Origin: Acidiferrobacteraceae bacterium
GTDB taxonomy: Bacteria > Pseudomonadota > Gammaproteobacteria > Arenicellales > UBA868
Direction of reading: 5' to 3'
DNA: 15,642 nt
Assembly (NCBI GenBank): GCA_002721105.1
Contig: PBJL01000026.1
Span: 116,054-131,695 of the forward strand
The notes beneath the pieces were generated by a model. It was not told the origin of the DNA and ran no database searches. It saw only the letters and a program-made list of their open reading frames with translations. Below are positions 1 through 7,851 of this stretch, piece by piece. The first letter of the stretch is position 1, and each line of letters begins with the position of its first letter. A program made the position numbers and the translations under genes.

Positions 1-44
1 ACATTAACATGCGGTTTTGTACGTTCGAATTTCTCTTTAGCCAC
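1..44 (-). CDS. tuf: Elongation factor Tu, N-terminal fragment (partial, runs off left edge)
   Basis: The minus strand from position 44 reads GTG then codons for AKEKFERTKPHVN, which is the characteristic EF-Tu N-terminus just before the G1 GTP-binding loop. Only 14 residues lie in the window, and the rest is cut off by the window edge rather than broken. The start codon is GTG, with an AGAGGA Shine-Dalgarno about 8 bases upstream in the 20-nt gap after fusA. EF-Tu is the cytosolic GTPase that delivers aminoacyl-tRNA to the ribosomal A site. Its place straight after fusA is the usual last position of the str operon (tufA in E. coli). A second tuf 3' end lies at the other side of the window, so the genome appears to carry two copies. 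Confidence 0.93.
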   Translation of the reverse strand, partial: MAKEKFERTKPHVN

Positions 45-64
45 TTTTTATTTCCTCTAAAATA

Positions 65-2161
65 TTAGCTAGCTTTTCTTACAATCACATCAGCAACACC
101 TACTGGCGCTGCTTGATAATGTTTAAACTCCATCGAATAAGTCGCTCTACCTTGGGTTGCGGATCGCAAAGAAGTTGCATAACCAAACATTTCTGATAAC
201 GGCACCATTGATCTTACAACCTTTCCACCGGGAACAATTTCCATATCCGAGATGATTCCGCGACGGGAGTTGATATCACCTGTTACGTCACCTAAATATT
301 CTTCCGGCGTGACGACCTCAACACTCATTATCGGTTCTAACAAAGTTGGGTCGGCTCTACGGCTTGCTTCTTTAAATGCCTGGATACCTGCCGCCTTAAA
401 AGCATGTTCTGATGAATCGACATCATGGTAAGAGCCATCATATAGTGTGACTTTTACATCAATAACCGGATAGCCGGCAACGACGCCTGACTCCATTGCT
501 TCCTCTAGGCCTTTTCGGACAGCAGGTATATATTCTCTGGGGATAACGCCGCCTTTAATTGCATCGACAAATTCAAATCCTGCGCCTCTTTCCAAGCGTT
601 CGACTCTAATGTATACATGTCCATACTGGCCTCGGCCACCTGTCTGCTTTACATATTTATGCTCTTGCTCAACTGTTTTACTTAATGATTCACGATAGGC
701 CACTTGGGGCTTGCCTATGTTTGCATCTACACTGAATTCCCGACGCAGACGATCTACGATGATCTCAAGATGCAACTCACCCATCCCAGAAATAATAGTC
801 TGCGCCGATTCCTCGTCGGTTCTAACCCGAAATGATGGATCTTCCTGCGCAAGCTTACCGAGGGCAATTCCAAGTCTCTCTTGGTCTGCTTTTGTGCGTG
901 GCTCTACTGCTTGAGAAATTACGGGATCTGGAAATTCCATTCGCTCCAAAAGAATAGCGTTAGCGGGGTCACATAGTGTGTCACCAGTCGTTACGTTCTT
1001 TAATCCCACTGCTGCCGCTATATCTCCTGCCCTAACCTCTTTTATATCTTCCCTCGAATTTGCATGCATCTGTAGAATACGGCCAATCCGTTCCTTTTTA
1101 TCTTTTATGGGGTTATAGACGGTATCACCAGCGGAAAGTACTCCAGAATAAACACGAAAAAATACGAGTTGACCAACAAATGGATCCGTCATAATTTTAA
1201 ACCCCAAGGCTGCAAACGGCTCATCATCGCTAGAAGCGCGCTCGACGTCTTGATTCTCGGCATCTACTACACCTCGAATCGCTGGCACCTCAGTCGGATT
1301 TGGCATATAGTCAATGACCGCATCAAGCATTGCTTGTACGCCTTTATTTTTGAACGCACTCCCACAAGTAACTGGTACAATTTCATTAGCCAAGGTTCTT
1401 TTACGTAATCCTGTTTTGATTTCAGTTGTAGATAGCGTGCCTGACTCCAAGTACAACTCCATTAGCGTATCATCTGCCTCTGCTGCTGCTTCCAAAAGCT
1501 GTTCGTGTAAATCATCTGCCTCACTTTTTAGTTGATCTGGAATATCCCGCTCTTCAAACGCGGTGCCTCTAGTTGCCTCATCCCAATGGATAGCCTTCAT
1601 TCCAACTAAATCTATTACACCTTCAAATTCGTCCTCTGCTCCAATCGCCATTTGAAGAAGCACCGGTGTAGCTCCGAGACGATCCTCAATTTGCTCAACC
1701 ACTCTTCGGTAATCCGCCCCTGTTCGATCCATCTTATTAATAAACGCCATACGAGGCACTCCATACTTATCAGCTTGACGCCATACTGTTTCTGATTGCG
1801 GCTCTACGCCGCCTACTGCACAAAACACAGCAACTGCCCCATCAAGCACACGAAGTGATCTTTCCACTTCTATTGTGAAATCTACATGCCCAGGTGTATC
1901 GATGATGTTAATTCGGTGTTCGGGTTGATTCTGATCCATACCTTTCCAAAAGCAAGTCGTAGCAGCAGAAGTAATTGTGATTCCACGTTCTTGTTCTTGC
2001 TCCATCCAATCCATGGCAGCATTACCATCGTGGACTTCACCAATCTTATGAGATATTCCTGTATAAAAAAGAATGCGCTCGGTGGTTGTAGTTTTGCCCG
2101 CATCAATATGGGCCATTATGCCAATATTTCTGTATCGATCGAGAGGTGTTTTTCGGGCCAC
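65..2161 (-). CDS. fusA: Elongation factor G
   Basis: This encodes a 698-aa translocation GTPase, close to the 704 aa of E. coli EF-G. It moves tRNA and mRNA through the ribosome after peptide bond formation and helps split ribosomes with RRF. All GTPase motifs are visible: the P-loop AHIDAGKT at residues 17-24, RGIT at 59-62 (switch I), DTPGH at 88-92 and NKMD at 142-145. The later part holds the domain IV signature [10 protein letters not shown] and the C-terminal domain V segment with [12 protein letters not shown]. The start codon is GTG at 2161, preceded by GGAG at a spacing of 8, and the stop is TAA. It follows rpsG after 30 nt and precedes tuf by 20 nt, so co-transcription is expected. 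It looks like the main housekeeping EF-G, with no lesion or unusual insertion. Confidence 0.98.
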   Translation of the reverse strand: MARKTPLDRYRNIGIMAHIDAGKTTTTERILFYTGISHKIGEVHDGNAAMDWMEQEQERGITITSAATTCFWKGMDQNQPEHRINIIDTPGHVDFTIEVERSLRVLDGAVAVFCAVGGVEPQSETVWRQADKYGVPRMAFINKMDRTGADYRRVVEQIEDRLGATPVLLQMAIGAEDEFEGVIDLVGMKAIHWDEATRGTAFEERDIPDQLKSEADDLHEQLLEAAAEADDTLMELYLESGTLSTTEIKTGLRKRTLANEIVPVTCGSAFKNKGVQAMLDAVIDYMPNPTEVPAIRGVVDAENQDVERASSDDEPFAALGFKIMTDPFVGQLVFFRVYSGVLSAGDTVYNPIKDKKERIGRILQMHANSREDIKEVRAGDIAAAVGLKNVTTGDTLCDPANAILLERMEFPDPVISQAVEPRTKADQERLGIALGKLAQEDPSFRVRTDEESAQTIISGMGELHLEIIVDRLRREFSVDANIGKPQVAYRESLSKTVEQEHKYVKQTGGRGQYGHVYIRVERLERGAGFEFVDAIKGGVIPREYIPAVRKGLEEAMESGVVAGYPVIDVKVTLYDGSYHDVDSSEHAFKAAGIQAFKEASRRADPTLLEPIMSVEVVTPEEYLGDVTGDINSRRGIISDMEIVPGGKVVRSMVPLSEMFGYATSLRSATQGRATYSMEFKHYQAAPVGVADVIVRKAS

Positions 2162-2191
2162 AGGATGTTCTCCAAAATGCTGATCTTGAAA

Positions 2192-2662
2192 TTAAAATCG
2201 GTAATGAGAAAACGCTTTATTTGCTTCGGCCATGCGACGAATTTCATCCTTCTTCCTTGAGGCTGCACCACGACCCTCTGAAGCATCGCTTAATTCCCCA
2301 GCCAGTCTTTGCTTCATGGACTTTTCGTTACGATTTCGTGCGGCATCCACTAGCCACCGCATAGCCAATGCATTACGTCTGTTCGGTCTCACTTCCACGG
2401 GCACTTGATAGGTAGCGCCGCCTACTCGACGACTCTTCACCTCAACCACAGGGCGTATATTTTCTAAAGCCTGGTAGAAAACTTCCAAAGGTTCCCCAGT
2501 TCCTTTTTCTTTAATGACATCCAACGCCCCGTAAAGGATTTTCTCTGCTATTGATTTTTTTCCATTAAGCATAATTACATTGACAAACTTTGCCACAGTC
2601 TGGTCTCCGAACTTCGGATCCGGCAAAATAGTACGTTTTGGAACCTCTCGTCTTCTGGGCAT
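2192..2662 (-). CDS. rpsG: 30S ribosomal protein S7
   Basis: This encodes a 156-aa protein starting [10 protein letters not shown] and ending AFSHYRF, full length for bacterial S7. S7 binds the 3' major domain of 16S rRNA, nucleates assembly of the 30S head and contacts the E-site tRNA. The basic N-terminal arm, the rRNA-binding segment around [16 protein letters not shown] (about residues 76-91) and the RPNRR turn are all present. The ATG is preceded by AAGGA about 12 bases away, a longer spacing than in the neighbours, and the stop is TAA. In E. coli S7 represses its own operon by binding the rpsL-rpsG intercistronic RNA. Here that spacer is 361 nt, so the same control is plausible but not shown. 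Confidence 0.98.
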   Translation of the reverse strand: MPRRREVPKRTILPDPKFGDQTVAKFVNVIMLNGKKSIAEKILYGALDVIKEKGTGEPLEVFYQALENIRPVVEVKSRRVGGATYQVPVEVRPNRRNALAMRWLVDAARNRNEKSMKQRLAGELSDASEGRGAASRKKDEIRRMAEANKAFSHYRF

Positions 2663-2810
2663 TTCTTTTTCTATTCCTTCAAAAACTCAGGTTGCATCGG
2701 TTTTAAATCAAAAAACATATCCAAACATAGAATATTAATACTTTATGGACAACTCACTTTCATCACTTACGGGTACCTATTTACACGATTTCTTTATTAT
2801 AAATTGGCAA

Positions 2811-2831
2811 AACTAGCCCAGTCTGCTAGTT
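2811..2831 (-). repeat. 7-bp inverted repeat in rpsL-rpsG spacer
   Basis: On the minus strand AACTAGC and GCTAGTT are perfect complements around a 7-nt loop (AGACTGG). The 3' arm is followed by only two further T bases and then GCC. The T-run is too short and the stem too AT-rich for a confident intrinsic terminator. A partial terminator, pause or RNA structural element is possible. Confidence 0.4.
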
Positions 2832-2911
2832 AAGCAAATTCAATACCAGTCTACGGTGAGTCTGCCATCCTATCGCTAGTGACGTATCATCACCCTCGCG
2901 ACTCATATGCT

Positions 2912-2929
2912 GATCTTTGTATCAAGATC
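2912..2929 (-). repeat. 6-bp hairpin, second of a tandem pair
   Basis: The minus strand reads GATCTT, a 6-nt loop GATACA, then AAGATC, a perfect 6-bp stem. It lies 11 nt downstream (in transcript direction) of a hairpin with the same stem and loop lengths at 2941-2958. An A6 run lies just before it. All four arms of the two hairpins contain GATC, so alternative pairings between them are possible. Confidence 0.4.
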
Positions 2930-2940
2930 TTTTTTCACCG

Positions 2941-2958
2941 CGATCAATAAACTGATCG
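2941..2958 (-). repeat. 6-bp hairpin, first of a tandem pair
   Basis: The minus strand reads CGATCA, loop GTTTAT, then TGATCG, a perfect 6-bp stem closed by a 6-nt loop. It sits about 65 nt after the rpsL stop codon. No U-tract follows (the next bases are CGGTGA), so it is not an intrinsic terminator. It pairs in layout with the hairpin at 2912-2929. Confidence 0.4.
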
Positions 2959-3023
2959 TTCTACGGTTTCTCTCAACTTCGAAGAAATTCCTTTTTTTTT
3001 CTCGAAGCGCAATCAAATTTAGT

Positions 3024-3398
3024 CTACGACTTGGGCCGCTTTGCGCCATATTTCGAGCGCCCCTGTCTCCTTTCCCCAACTCCAGAAGTGTCCAACACGC
3101 CTCTAACGGTATGATAGCGAACTCCGGGTAAATCTTTAACACGGCCTCCACGAATCAACACTACCGAATGCTCTTGGAGATTATGTCCTTCACCACCGAT
3201 GTAGCTAGTGACCTCGAAACCATTGGTTAATCGGACTCTTGCTACCTTTCGCAGAGCAGAATTTGGTTTTTTTGGTGTCGTCGTATAAACACGAGTACAT
3301 ACACCCCTTTTTTGAGGGGACTCACTCAGCGCAGGCACTGTCGACTTTTTAACCTGTCGAGCCCTAGCCTTACGAACTAACTGATTCAATGTTGGCAT
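3024..3398 (-). CDS. rpsL: 30S ribosomal protein S12
   Basis: This encodes a 124-aa protein, [15 protein letters not shown] to GAKRPKS, the full bacterial S12 length. S12 sits at the 30S decoding centre and controls tRNA selection accuracy. The conserved loops are intact: [12 protein letters not shown] with lysines 43 and 44, and the [12 protein letters not shown] loop with the conserved lysine near 88. These are the streptomycin-sensitive wild-type residues. The ATG at 3398 has GAGG upstream at about 11 nt, and the stop is TAG. It is the first gene after a strong promoter at 3467-3495 and should be read both from that promoter and by read-through from rpoC. The following gap to rpsG is unusually long. 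Confidence 0.98.
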   Translation of the reverse strand: MPTLNQLVRKARARQVKKSTVPALSESPQKRGVCTRVYTTTPKKPNSALRKVARVRLTNGFEVTSYIGGEGHNLQEHSVVLIRGGRVKDLPGVRYHTVRGVLDTSGVGERRQGRSKYGAKRPKS

Positions 3399-3435
3399 TT
3401 AATAAAAAACCTCATCTTTATCTCTAATAGGATAG

Positions 3436-3457
3436 CTACTGGAAATACCACTAGTAG
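3436..3457 (-). promoter_or_regulatory. Hairpin at the predicted 5' end of the rpsL transcript
   Basis: The minus strand has CTACT and AGTAG as a perfect 5-bp stem. A further GG/CC pairing lies inside, separated on the 5' side by a 3-nt AGT bulge, and closes a small loop. The structure begins within a few bases of the expected transcription start of the promoter at 3467-3495 and ends about 38 nt before the rpsL ATG. A 5'-terminal hairpin could stabilise the mRNA or act as a protein site. The function is inferred only from its position. Confidence 0.35.
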
Positions 3458-3466
3458 GGGGCCAGA

Positions 3467-3495
3467 ATTCTAGGCAGGAAGCCGATTTTTGTCAA
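3467..3495 (-). promoter_or_regulatory. Sigma-70 promoter for rpsL-rpsG-fusA-tuf
   Basis: On the minus strand TTGACA (3490-3495, perfect -35) is followed by exactly 17 nt and TAGAAT (3467-3472, five of six to TATAAT). The start of transcription should fall near 3460, giving a leader of about 60 nt before the rpsL ATG. The discriminator just after the -10 is GC-rich (TCTGGCCCCC), a feature of ribosomal promoters under stringent (ppGpp/DksA) control. A- and T-tracts upstream of the -35 could act as an UP element. This is the strongest promoter match I found in the window, and it places the start of a str transcription unit inside the larger gene run. Confidence 0.85.
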
Positions 3496-3556
3496 GTAAT
3501 AGTAGCAAAATCGCCATTTTTCGAACATTCCTGCTGTGATCTGAAGTAAAAACATT

Positions 3557-6500
3557 CTACACCCCAACAACCTCAGCGAGAGACTCCTGAGGGCTTTCCT
3601 GATCTGATTTGTTAACATCAAAGACCAGATCTTCCGTTTCTTCTTTTTGTTCAAGGCTTGACTCTTGCTTTTTTTGCCGACGCTCTTCATGGTAAGCCAG
3701 TCCTGTACCTGCCGGAATTAATCGACCAACAATGACATTCTCTTTAAGGCCACGCAACCGATCTACTTTCCCGTTCATCGCTGCATCGGTCAAAACACGA
3801 GTTGTTTCTTGGAAGGATGCGGCTGAAATAAATGACTCGGTACTTAAAGATGCCTTCGTTATCCCAAGAAGAACCGGAGCGAAAGTAGCAGGTTTCCTCT
3901 CCTCTTTATCATTCAATAAAATTTCATTCTCTTCTAGCGCAGTTGATCGCTCGACTTGGTCTCCCTCGAGAAAGCTACTATCGCCAGGGTCAATAATTCT
4001 AACTTTGCGAAGCATCTGTCTAATTATTACCTCAATATGTTTATCGTTTATCCTAACCCCCTGGAGCCTATAAACCTCTTGCACTTCATTCACAATAAAA
4101 TTAGCTAGCGACTCTACACCAAGTAAATCAAGTATATCGCTCGCTATAGGTTGGCCGTCAACTATCTCATCGCCTTTCTCCACATGTTCACCATCGAATA
4201 CATTTATTTGAGACAGCTTCGGAATCAGCATTTCATGTTCAACTCCCGCCTCATCAGTAATCAGGAGTCGAATTTTTGTTTTTATTTCCTTTCCAAAAGA
4301 AACAACTCCAGTATGTGACGCGAGTATAGCTGGATCTTTTGCTTTCCTTGCCTCGAATAGTTCTGCAACACGTGGTAACCCGCCAGTAATGTCTCGAGTC
4401 TTAGATACTTCTTTCGGAACACGAGCCAAAATTTGGCCTTTTTCAACTTCAGAACCATCAGCTACTAAAACGGTAGCGCCTTCCCGCATCTGATAGCGAG
4501 CCGGGGTATCATCAGTTCCCGGTATTGTCTTAGCCCGACCACGGCCATCCTTAATATCAATCGAAGGACGAATATCACGCGCTGATCCTCGACGTTGTTG
4601 GGAATTTAAAATTAGATACGTGCTCGATCCTGTCAAATCATCAATCTGCTGGGTGACAGTTACTCCATCGATCATATCTGAAAAGGATACCGTTCCGGAT
4701 ACTTCAGAGATTATCGGGTGAGTATGTGGATCCCAAGTGGCAATGATTTGACCACCCTCTATTTCATCACCATCATTAATGCCTAATTCTGCTCCGTAGG
4801 GTAACTTGTACCGCTCCCTATCTACGCCATGGTTATCCTTGATAACCAACTCTCCAGACCTTGATACTGCAACATTGCGACCGTCACTTCTTTTTACGAC
4901 ACGTAGTCTATTAAATGTCACTGTTCCATTATTCTTAACCTCAATATTACTTGCTGCAGCTTGCGCAGTAGCTGCGCCACCAATATGAAACGTACGCATC
5001 GTTAATTGGGTTCCAGGTTCGCCAATACTTTGGGCTGCAATGACACCTACTGCTTCACCTCTGTTAACTATATGACCACGCCCAAGATCTCTACCATAAC
5101 ATTTCCCACAGACGCCATATCGTGTTTCACATGTAATCGGAGATCGGGCTTTTATTTGATTAATATTGTGAGCCTCGATTAGCTCAATTGCTTCTTCGTC
5201 TATCATATCGCCGGCTGACAAAAGTGCAGTACCATCAACAGGGCTTACTAAATCTTTTGCTAATACACGACCTAGAACACGATCTCTGAGGGGAATTACA
5301 ATTTCACCTCCCTGTACTATCGCTTCCCTGAGAAAACCTTTATCAGTACCACAATCTGCGTCAGTTACTACCAAATCTTGACAAACATCAACTAATCTAC
5401 GAGTCAGATAACCAGAGTTAGCCGTTTTGAGGGCAGTATCAGCCAAGCCCTTGCGTGCACCATGTGTTGAAATAAAATACTGAAGAACATTGAGGCCTTC
5501 ACGAAAATTAGCTGTTATGGGAGTTTCAATAATAGAACCATCTGGTTTTGCCATGAGGCCCCGCATTCCAGCAAGCTGCCGTATTTGCGCACCACTGCCA
5601 CGCGCTCCAGAATCTGCCATCATATAGATTGAATTAAAAGATTCTTGCTCTACCTCTTCTCCTGATGCATCAACGACATGGGTTGACTTTAACTCAGTCA
5701 TCATTTCATCTGCGACGGTCTCGCTAGTGTGAGTCCATATGTCGACTACCTTGTTATATCGCTCACCATCGGTAAGTAGTCCGGAATCATATTGATCCTG
5801 AATGCTTTTCACTTCCTTTTCTGCAATCGCTAACGCAGCGCTTTTGCCGTCTGGTACAACCATATCATCAACACCAATGGATACCCCAGCACGAGTAGCC
5901 ATTTCAAAACCTGTATACATCAGTTGGTCACAGAAAATAACTGTTTCTTTAAGGCCAACCTGCCTATAACATTGATTAATAATGTCAGATATAGCGCGCT
6001 TTTTCATCGCTCGATCAATTGATGAAAAAGGCAAGCCGCTTGGCAAAATTTCGGATAACAAAGCACGACCGACTGTAGTTTCTACCAGTATTAATGAGTT
6101 ATCGCCAACGTCTTCATTAATAATCATTAATCTGGGGAGTCTAACTTTTATTCTAGCGTGAATTTTAACTGCGCCAGATTCATATGCACGTCTGAGTTCC
6201 GCAACATCGGTAAATACTCTCCCTTCTCCATCAACATTCACTTCTTCCCGGGTCATATAGTAAAGTCCTAGCACTATATCTTGCGAGGGCACAATTATGG
6301 GTTCACCACTCGCCGGAGAAAGTATGTTGTTTGATGACATCATTAATGACCTTGCTTCCAACTGCGCTTCAATCGAAAGTGGTACATGAACTGCCATCTG
6401 ATCACCATCAAAGTCTGCATTATATGGGGTGCAAACAAGTGGATGTAATTGAATAGCTTTCCCCTCGACTAAAATAGGCTCGAATGCTTGTATTCCCAAC

Positions 6501-7792
6501 CGATGTAATGTTGGAGCTCTGTTTAATAAAACCGGATGCTCCCGAATTACTTCCTCTAATATATCCCATACCTCAGGCTCTTCTGCTTCTACCATTTTTT
6601 TTGCTTGCTTTATCGTAGTAGCTAAACCGCGAAATTCTAATTTGCTAAAAATAAAAGGTTTAAATAATTCAAGGGCCATCTTTTTTGGCAAGCCACACTG
6701 ATGAAGTCTAAGCGTAGGGCCAACAACAATTACCGACCGACCTGAATAATCAACTCTCTTACCCAACAGGTTTTGACGAAAACGCCCCTGCTTGCCTTTA
6801 ATCATATCGGCCAAAGATTTCAACTGTCGTCGATTAGGTCCAGTAACTGCTTTGCCGCGTCGTCCATTGTCAAGTAAAGCATCTACAGATTCCTGCAGCA
6901 TTCGTTTTTCATTACGGACTATTATGTCAGGGGCATTCAAATCTAATAACCGACGCAACCTATTGTTTCTGTTAATTACTCGTCTATACAAATCGTTCAA
7001 ATCTGATGTGGCAAATCTCCCACCATCAAGTGGAACTAATGGCCGAAGATCGGGAGGAAGGACTGGGATAACTTCCATTACCATCCACTCTGGCTTATTC
7101 CCAGACTTAATGAAAGCTTCTGCGACTTTTAGCCTCTTAGCTAATTTCTTTGTCTTTGTCTCAGATGTGCTTATAGCTAATTCTTCACGAAGCATTGTTG
7201 CTTCTGACTTCAACTCCATATTGCGCAATAAAGCCTTGACTGCTTCAGCGCCCATTCCCGCATCAAAATCTGCACCATACTGCTCAATTGCCTCATAGTA
7301 TGAGTCTTCACTAAGCAACGTACCTCGTTCAAGTGGGGTCATACCCGGATCTGTAACAACATAGGCTTCGAAATACAAAACGCGCTCAATTTCTCGAACG
7401 GTCATATCCAATAGTACCCCCAAACGAGACGGCAAAGATTTCAAGAACCAAATATGCGCAACAGGACTAGCAAGCTCGATATGCCCCATTCTCTGACGGC
7501 GCACTTTAGACACCGTTACTTCTACTCCACACTTTTCACATATCACTCCTCGGTGTTTAAGTCGTTTATATTTTCCGCATAGACATTCATAGTCACTAGT
7601 CGGGCCGAATAGTTTTGCACAAAATAACCCATCTCGTTCTGGCTTAAAAGTTCGGTAGTTGATGGTCTCTGGTTTCTTAACCTCTCCATAAGACCACGAT
7701 CGAATCTTGTCTGGAGATGCAATTCCTATTCGGATGGAATCAAAATCTTCGTTTTGATCCATCTTACGTACTATGCTAAAAAGATCTTTCAT
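3557..7792 (-). CDS. rpoC: DNA-directed RNA polymerase subunit beta'
   Basis: This encodes the 1411-aa catalytic subunit of RNA polymerase (1407 in E. coli). The N-terminal zinc finger has Cys70, Cys72, Cys85 and Cys88. The active-site motif NADFDGDQ places the magnesium-binding aspartates at 460, 462 and 464. The second zinc site is Cys814, Cys888, Cys895 and Cys898. These positions equal E. coli numbering, so there are no net insertions up to there. Bridge-helix ([20 protein letters not shown]) and trigger-loop (TMRTFHIGG) sequences are intact. The C-terminus ends in an acidic Glu/Asp/Gln-rich tail after YHEERRQKK. The ATG has an AGGA site 7 nt upstream, the gap from rpoB is 59 nt, and the stop is TAG. 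I see no intrinsic terminator after it, so read-through into rpsL is likely. Confidence 0.99.
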   Translation of the reverse strand: MKDLFSIVRKMDQNEDFDSIRIGIASPDKIRSWSYGEVKKPETINYRTFKPERDGLFCAKLFGPTSDYECLCGKYKRLKHRGVICEKCGVEVTVSKVRRQRMGHIELASPVAHIWFLKSLPSRLGVLLDMTVREIERVLYFEAYVVTDPGMTPLERGTLLSEDSYYEAIEQYGADFDAGMGAEAVKALLRNMELKSEATMLREELAISTSETKTKKLAKRLKVAEAFIKSGNKPEWMVMEVIPVLPPDLRPLVPLDGGRFATSDLNDLYRRVINRNNRLRRLLDLNAPDIIVRNEKRMLQESVDALLDNGRRGKAVTGPNRRQLKSLADMIKGKQGRFRQNLLGKRVDYSGRSVIVVGPTLRLHQCGLPKKMALELFKPFIFSKLEFRGLATTIKQAKKMVEAEEPEVWDILEEVIREHPVLLNRAPTLHRLGIQAFEPILVEGKAIQLHPLVCTPYNADFDGDQMAVHVPLSIEAQLEARSLMMSSNNILSPASGEPIIVPSQDIVLGLYYMTREEVNVDGEGRVFTDVAELRRAYESGAVKIHARIKVRLPRLMIINEDVGDNSLILVETTVGRALLSEILPSGLPFSSIDRAMKKRAISDIINQCYRQVGLKETVIFCDQLMYTGFEMATRAGVSIGVDDMVVPDGKSAALAIAEKEVKSIQDQYDSGLLTDGERYNKVVDIWTHTSETVADEMMTELKSTHVVDASGEEVEQESFNSIYMMADSGARGSGAQIRQLAGMRGLMAKPDGSIIETPITANFREGLNVLQYFISTHGARKGLADTALKTANSGYLTRRLVDVCQDLVVTDADCGTDKGFLREAIVQGGEIVIPLRDRVLGRVLAKDLVSPVDGTALLSAGDMIDEEAIELIEAHNINQIKARSPITCETRYGVCGKCYGRDLGRGHIVNRGEAVGVIAAQSIGEPGTQLTMRTFHIGGAATAQAAASNIEVKNNGTVTFNRLRVVKRSDGRNVAVSRSGELVIKDNHGVDRERYKLPYGAELGINDGDEIEGGQIIATWDPHTHPIISEVSGTVSFSDMIDGVTVTQQIDDLTGSSTYLILNSQQRRGSARDIRPSIDIKDGRGRAKTIPGTDDTPARYQMREGATVLVADGSEVEKGQILARVPKEVSKTRDITGGLPRVAELFEARKAKDPAILASHTGVVSFGKEIKTKIRLLITDEAGVEHEMLIPKLSQINVFDGEHVEKGDEIVDGQPIASDILDLLGVESLANFIVNEVQEVYRLQGVRINDKHIEVIIRQMLRKVRIIDPGDSSFLEGDQVERSTALEENEILLNDKEERKPATFAPVLLGITKASLSTESFISAASFQETTRVLTDAAMNGKVDRLRGLKENVIVGRLIPAGTGLAYHEERRQKKQESSLEQKEETEDLVFDVNKSDQESPQESLAEVVGV

Positions 7793-7851
7793 ATATTTTT
7801 CCTAAGAATTTCTACACCATGGGCTGAGCGAGTGAGTATGTAACATGACCC

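Larger units (their letters stand above)
2663..3023 (-). promoter_or_regulatory. Long rpsL-rpsG spacer with serial inverted repeats; possible S7 operator region
   Basis: No convincing gene lies in these 361 nt, although both flanking genes belong to the same operon. In transcript order the RNA offers: a 7-bp stem closing a 17-nt loop that carries an A9 run (3001-3007 with 2977-2983); a 6-bp hairpin (2941-2958); a second 6-bp hairpin (2912-2929); a 6-bp outer stem (2900-2905 with 2857-2862) around a small GTGA/TCAC hairpin; and a 7-bp hairpin (2811-2831). The last 140 nt are AT-rich and hold a TATAAT (2796-2801) without a good -35, so a promoter for rpsG is possible but weak. In E. coli the equivalent, much shorter spacer is the S7 autoregulatory target. 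Equating the two is inference. Confidence 0.45.

Noticed and set aside
1886..2260. 124-codon plus-strand frame across the fusA start and rpsG end
   Set aside because: It is antisense to two clear genes and has no recognisable product.
2796..2825. TATAAT (2796-2801) as a promoter for rpsG
   Set aside because: The best -35 at 18 nt is CAGACT, only three of six, and there is no extended -10. It was kept as a remark, not a call.
2826..2906. 26-codon open frame MSREGDDTSLAIGWQTHRRL... in the rpsL-rpsG spacer
   Set aside because: It has no good ribosome site, is very short, and overlaps predicted stems. I see no family resemblance.
2903..3151. 82-codon frame overlapping the end of rpsL on the same strand
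   Set aside because: It shares bases with conserved rpsL codons in another frame and has no recognisable domain or ribosome site, so it is a shadow frame.
3100..3275. Streptomycin-resistance substitutions in rpsL
   Set aside because: The conserved lysines at 43 and near 88 are present.
6792..7298. 168-codon frame on the plus strand inside rpoC
   Set aside because: It lies antisense to the strongly conserved rpoC sequence, with a composition that follows from complementing it. It is not a gene.
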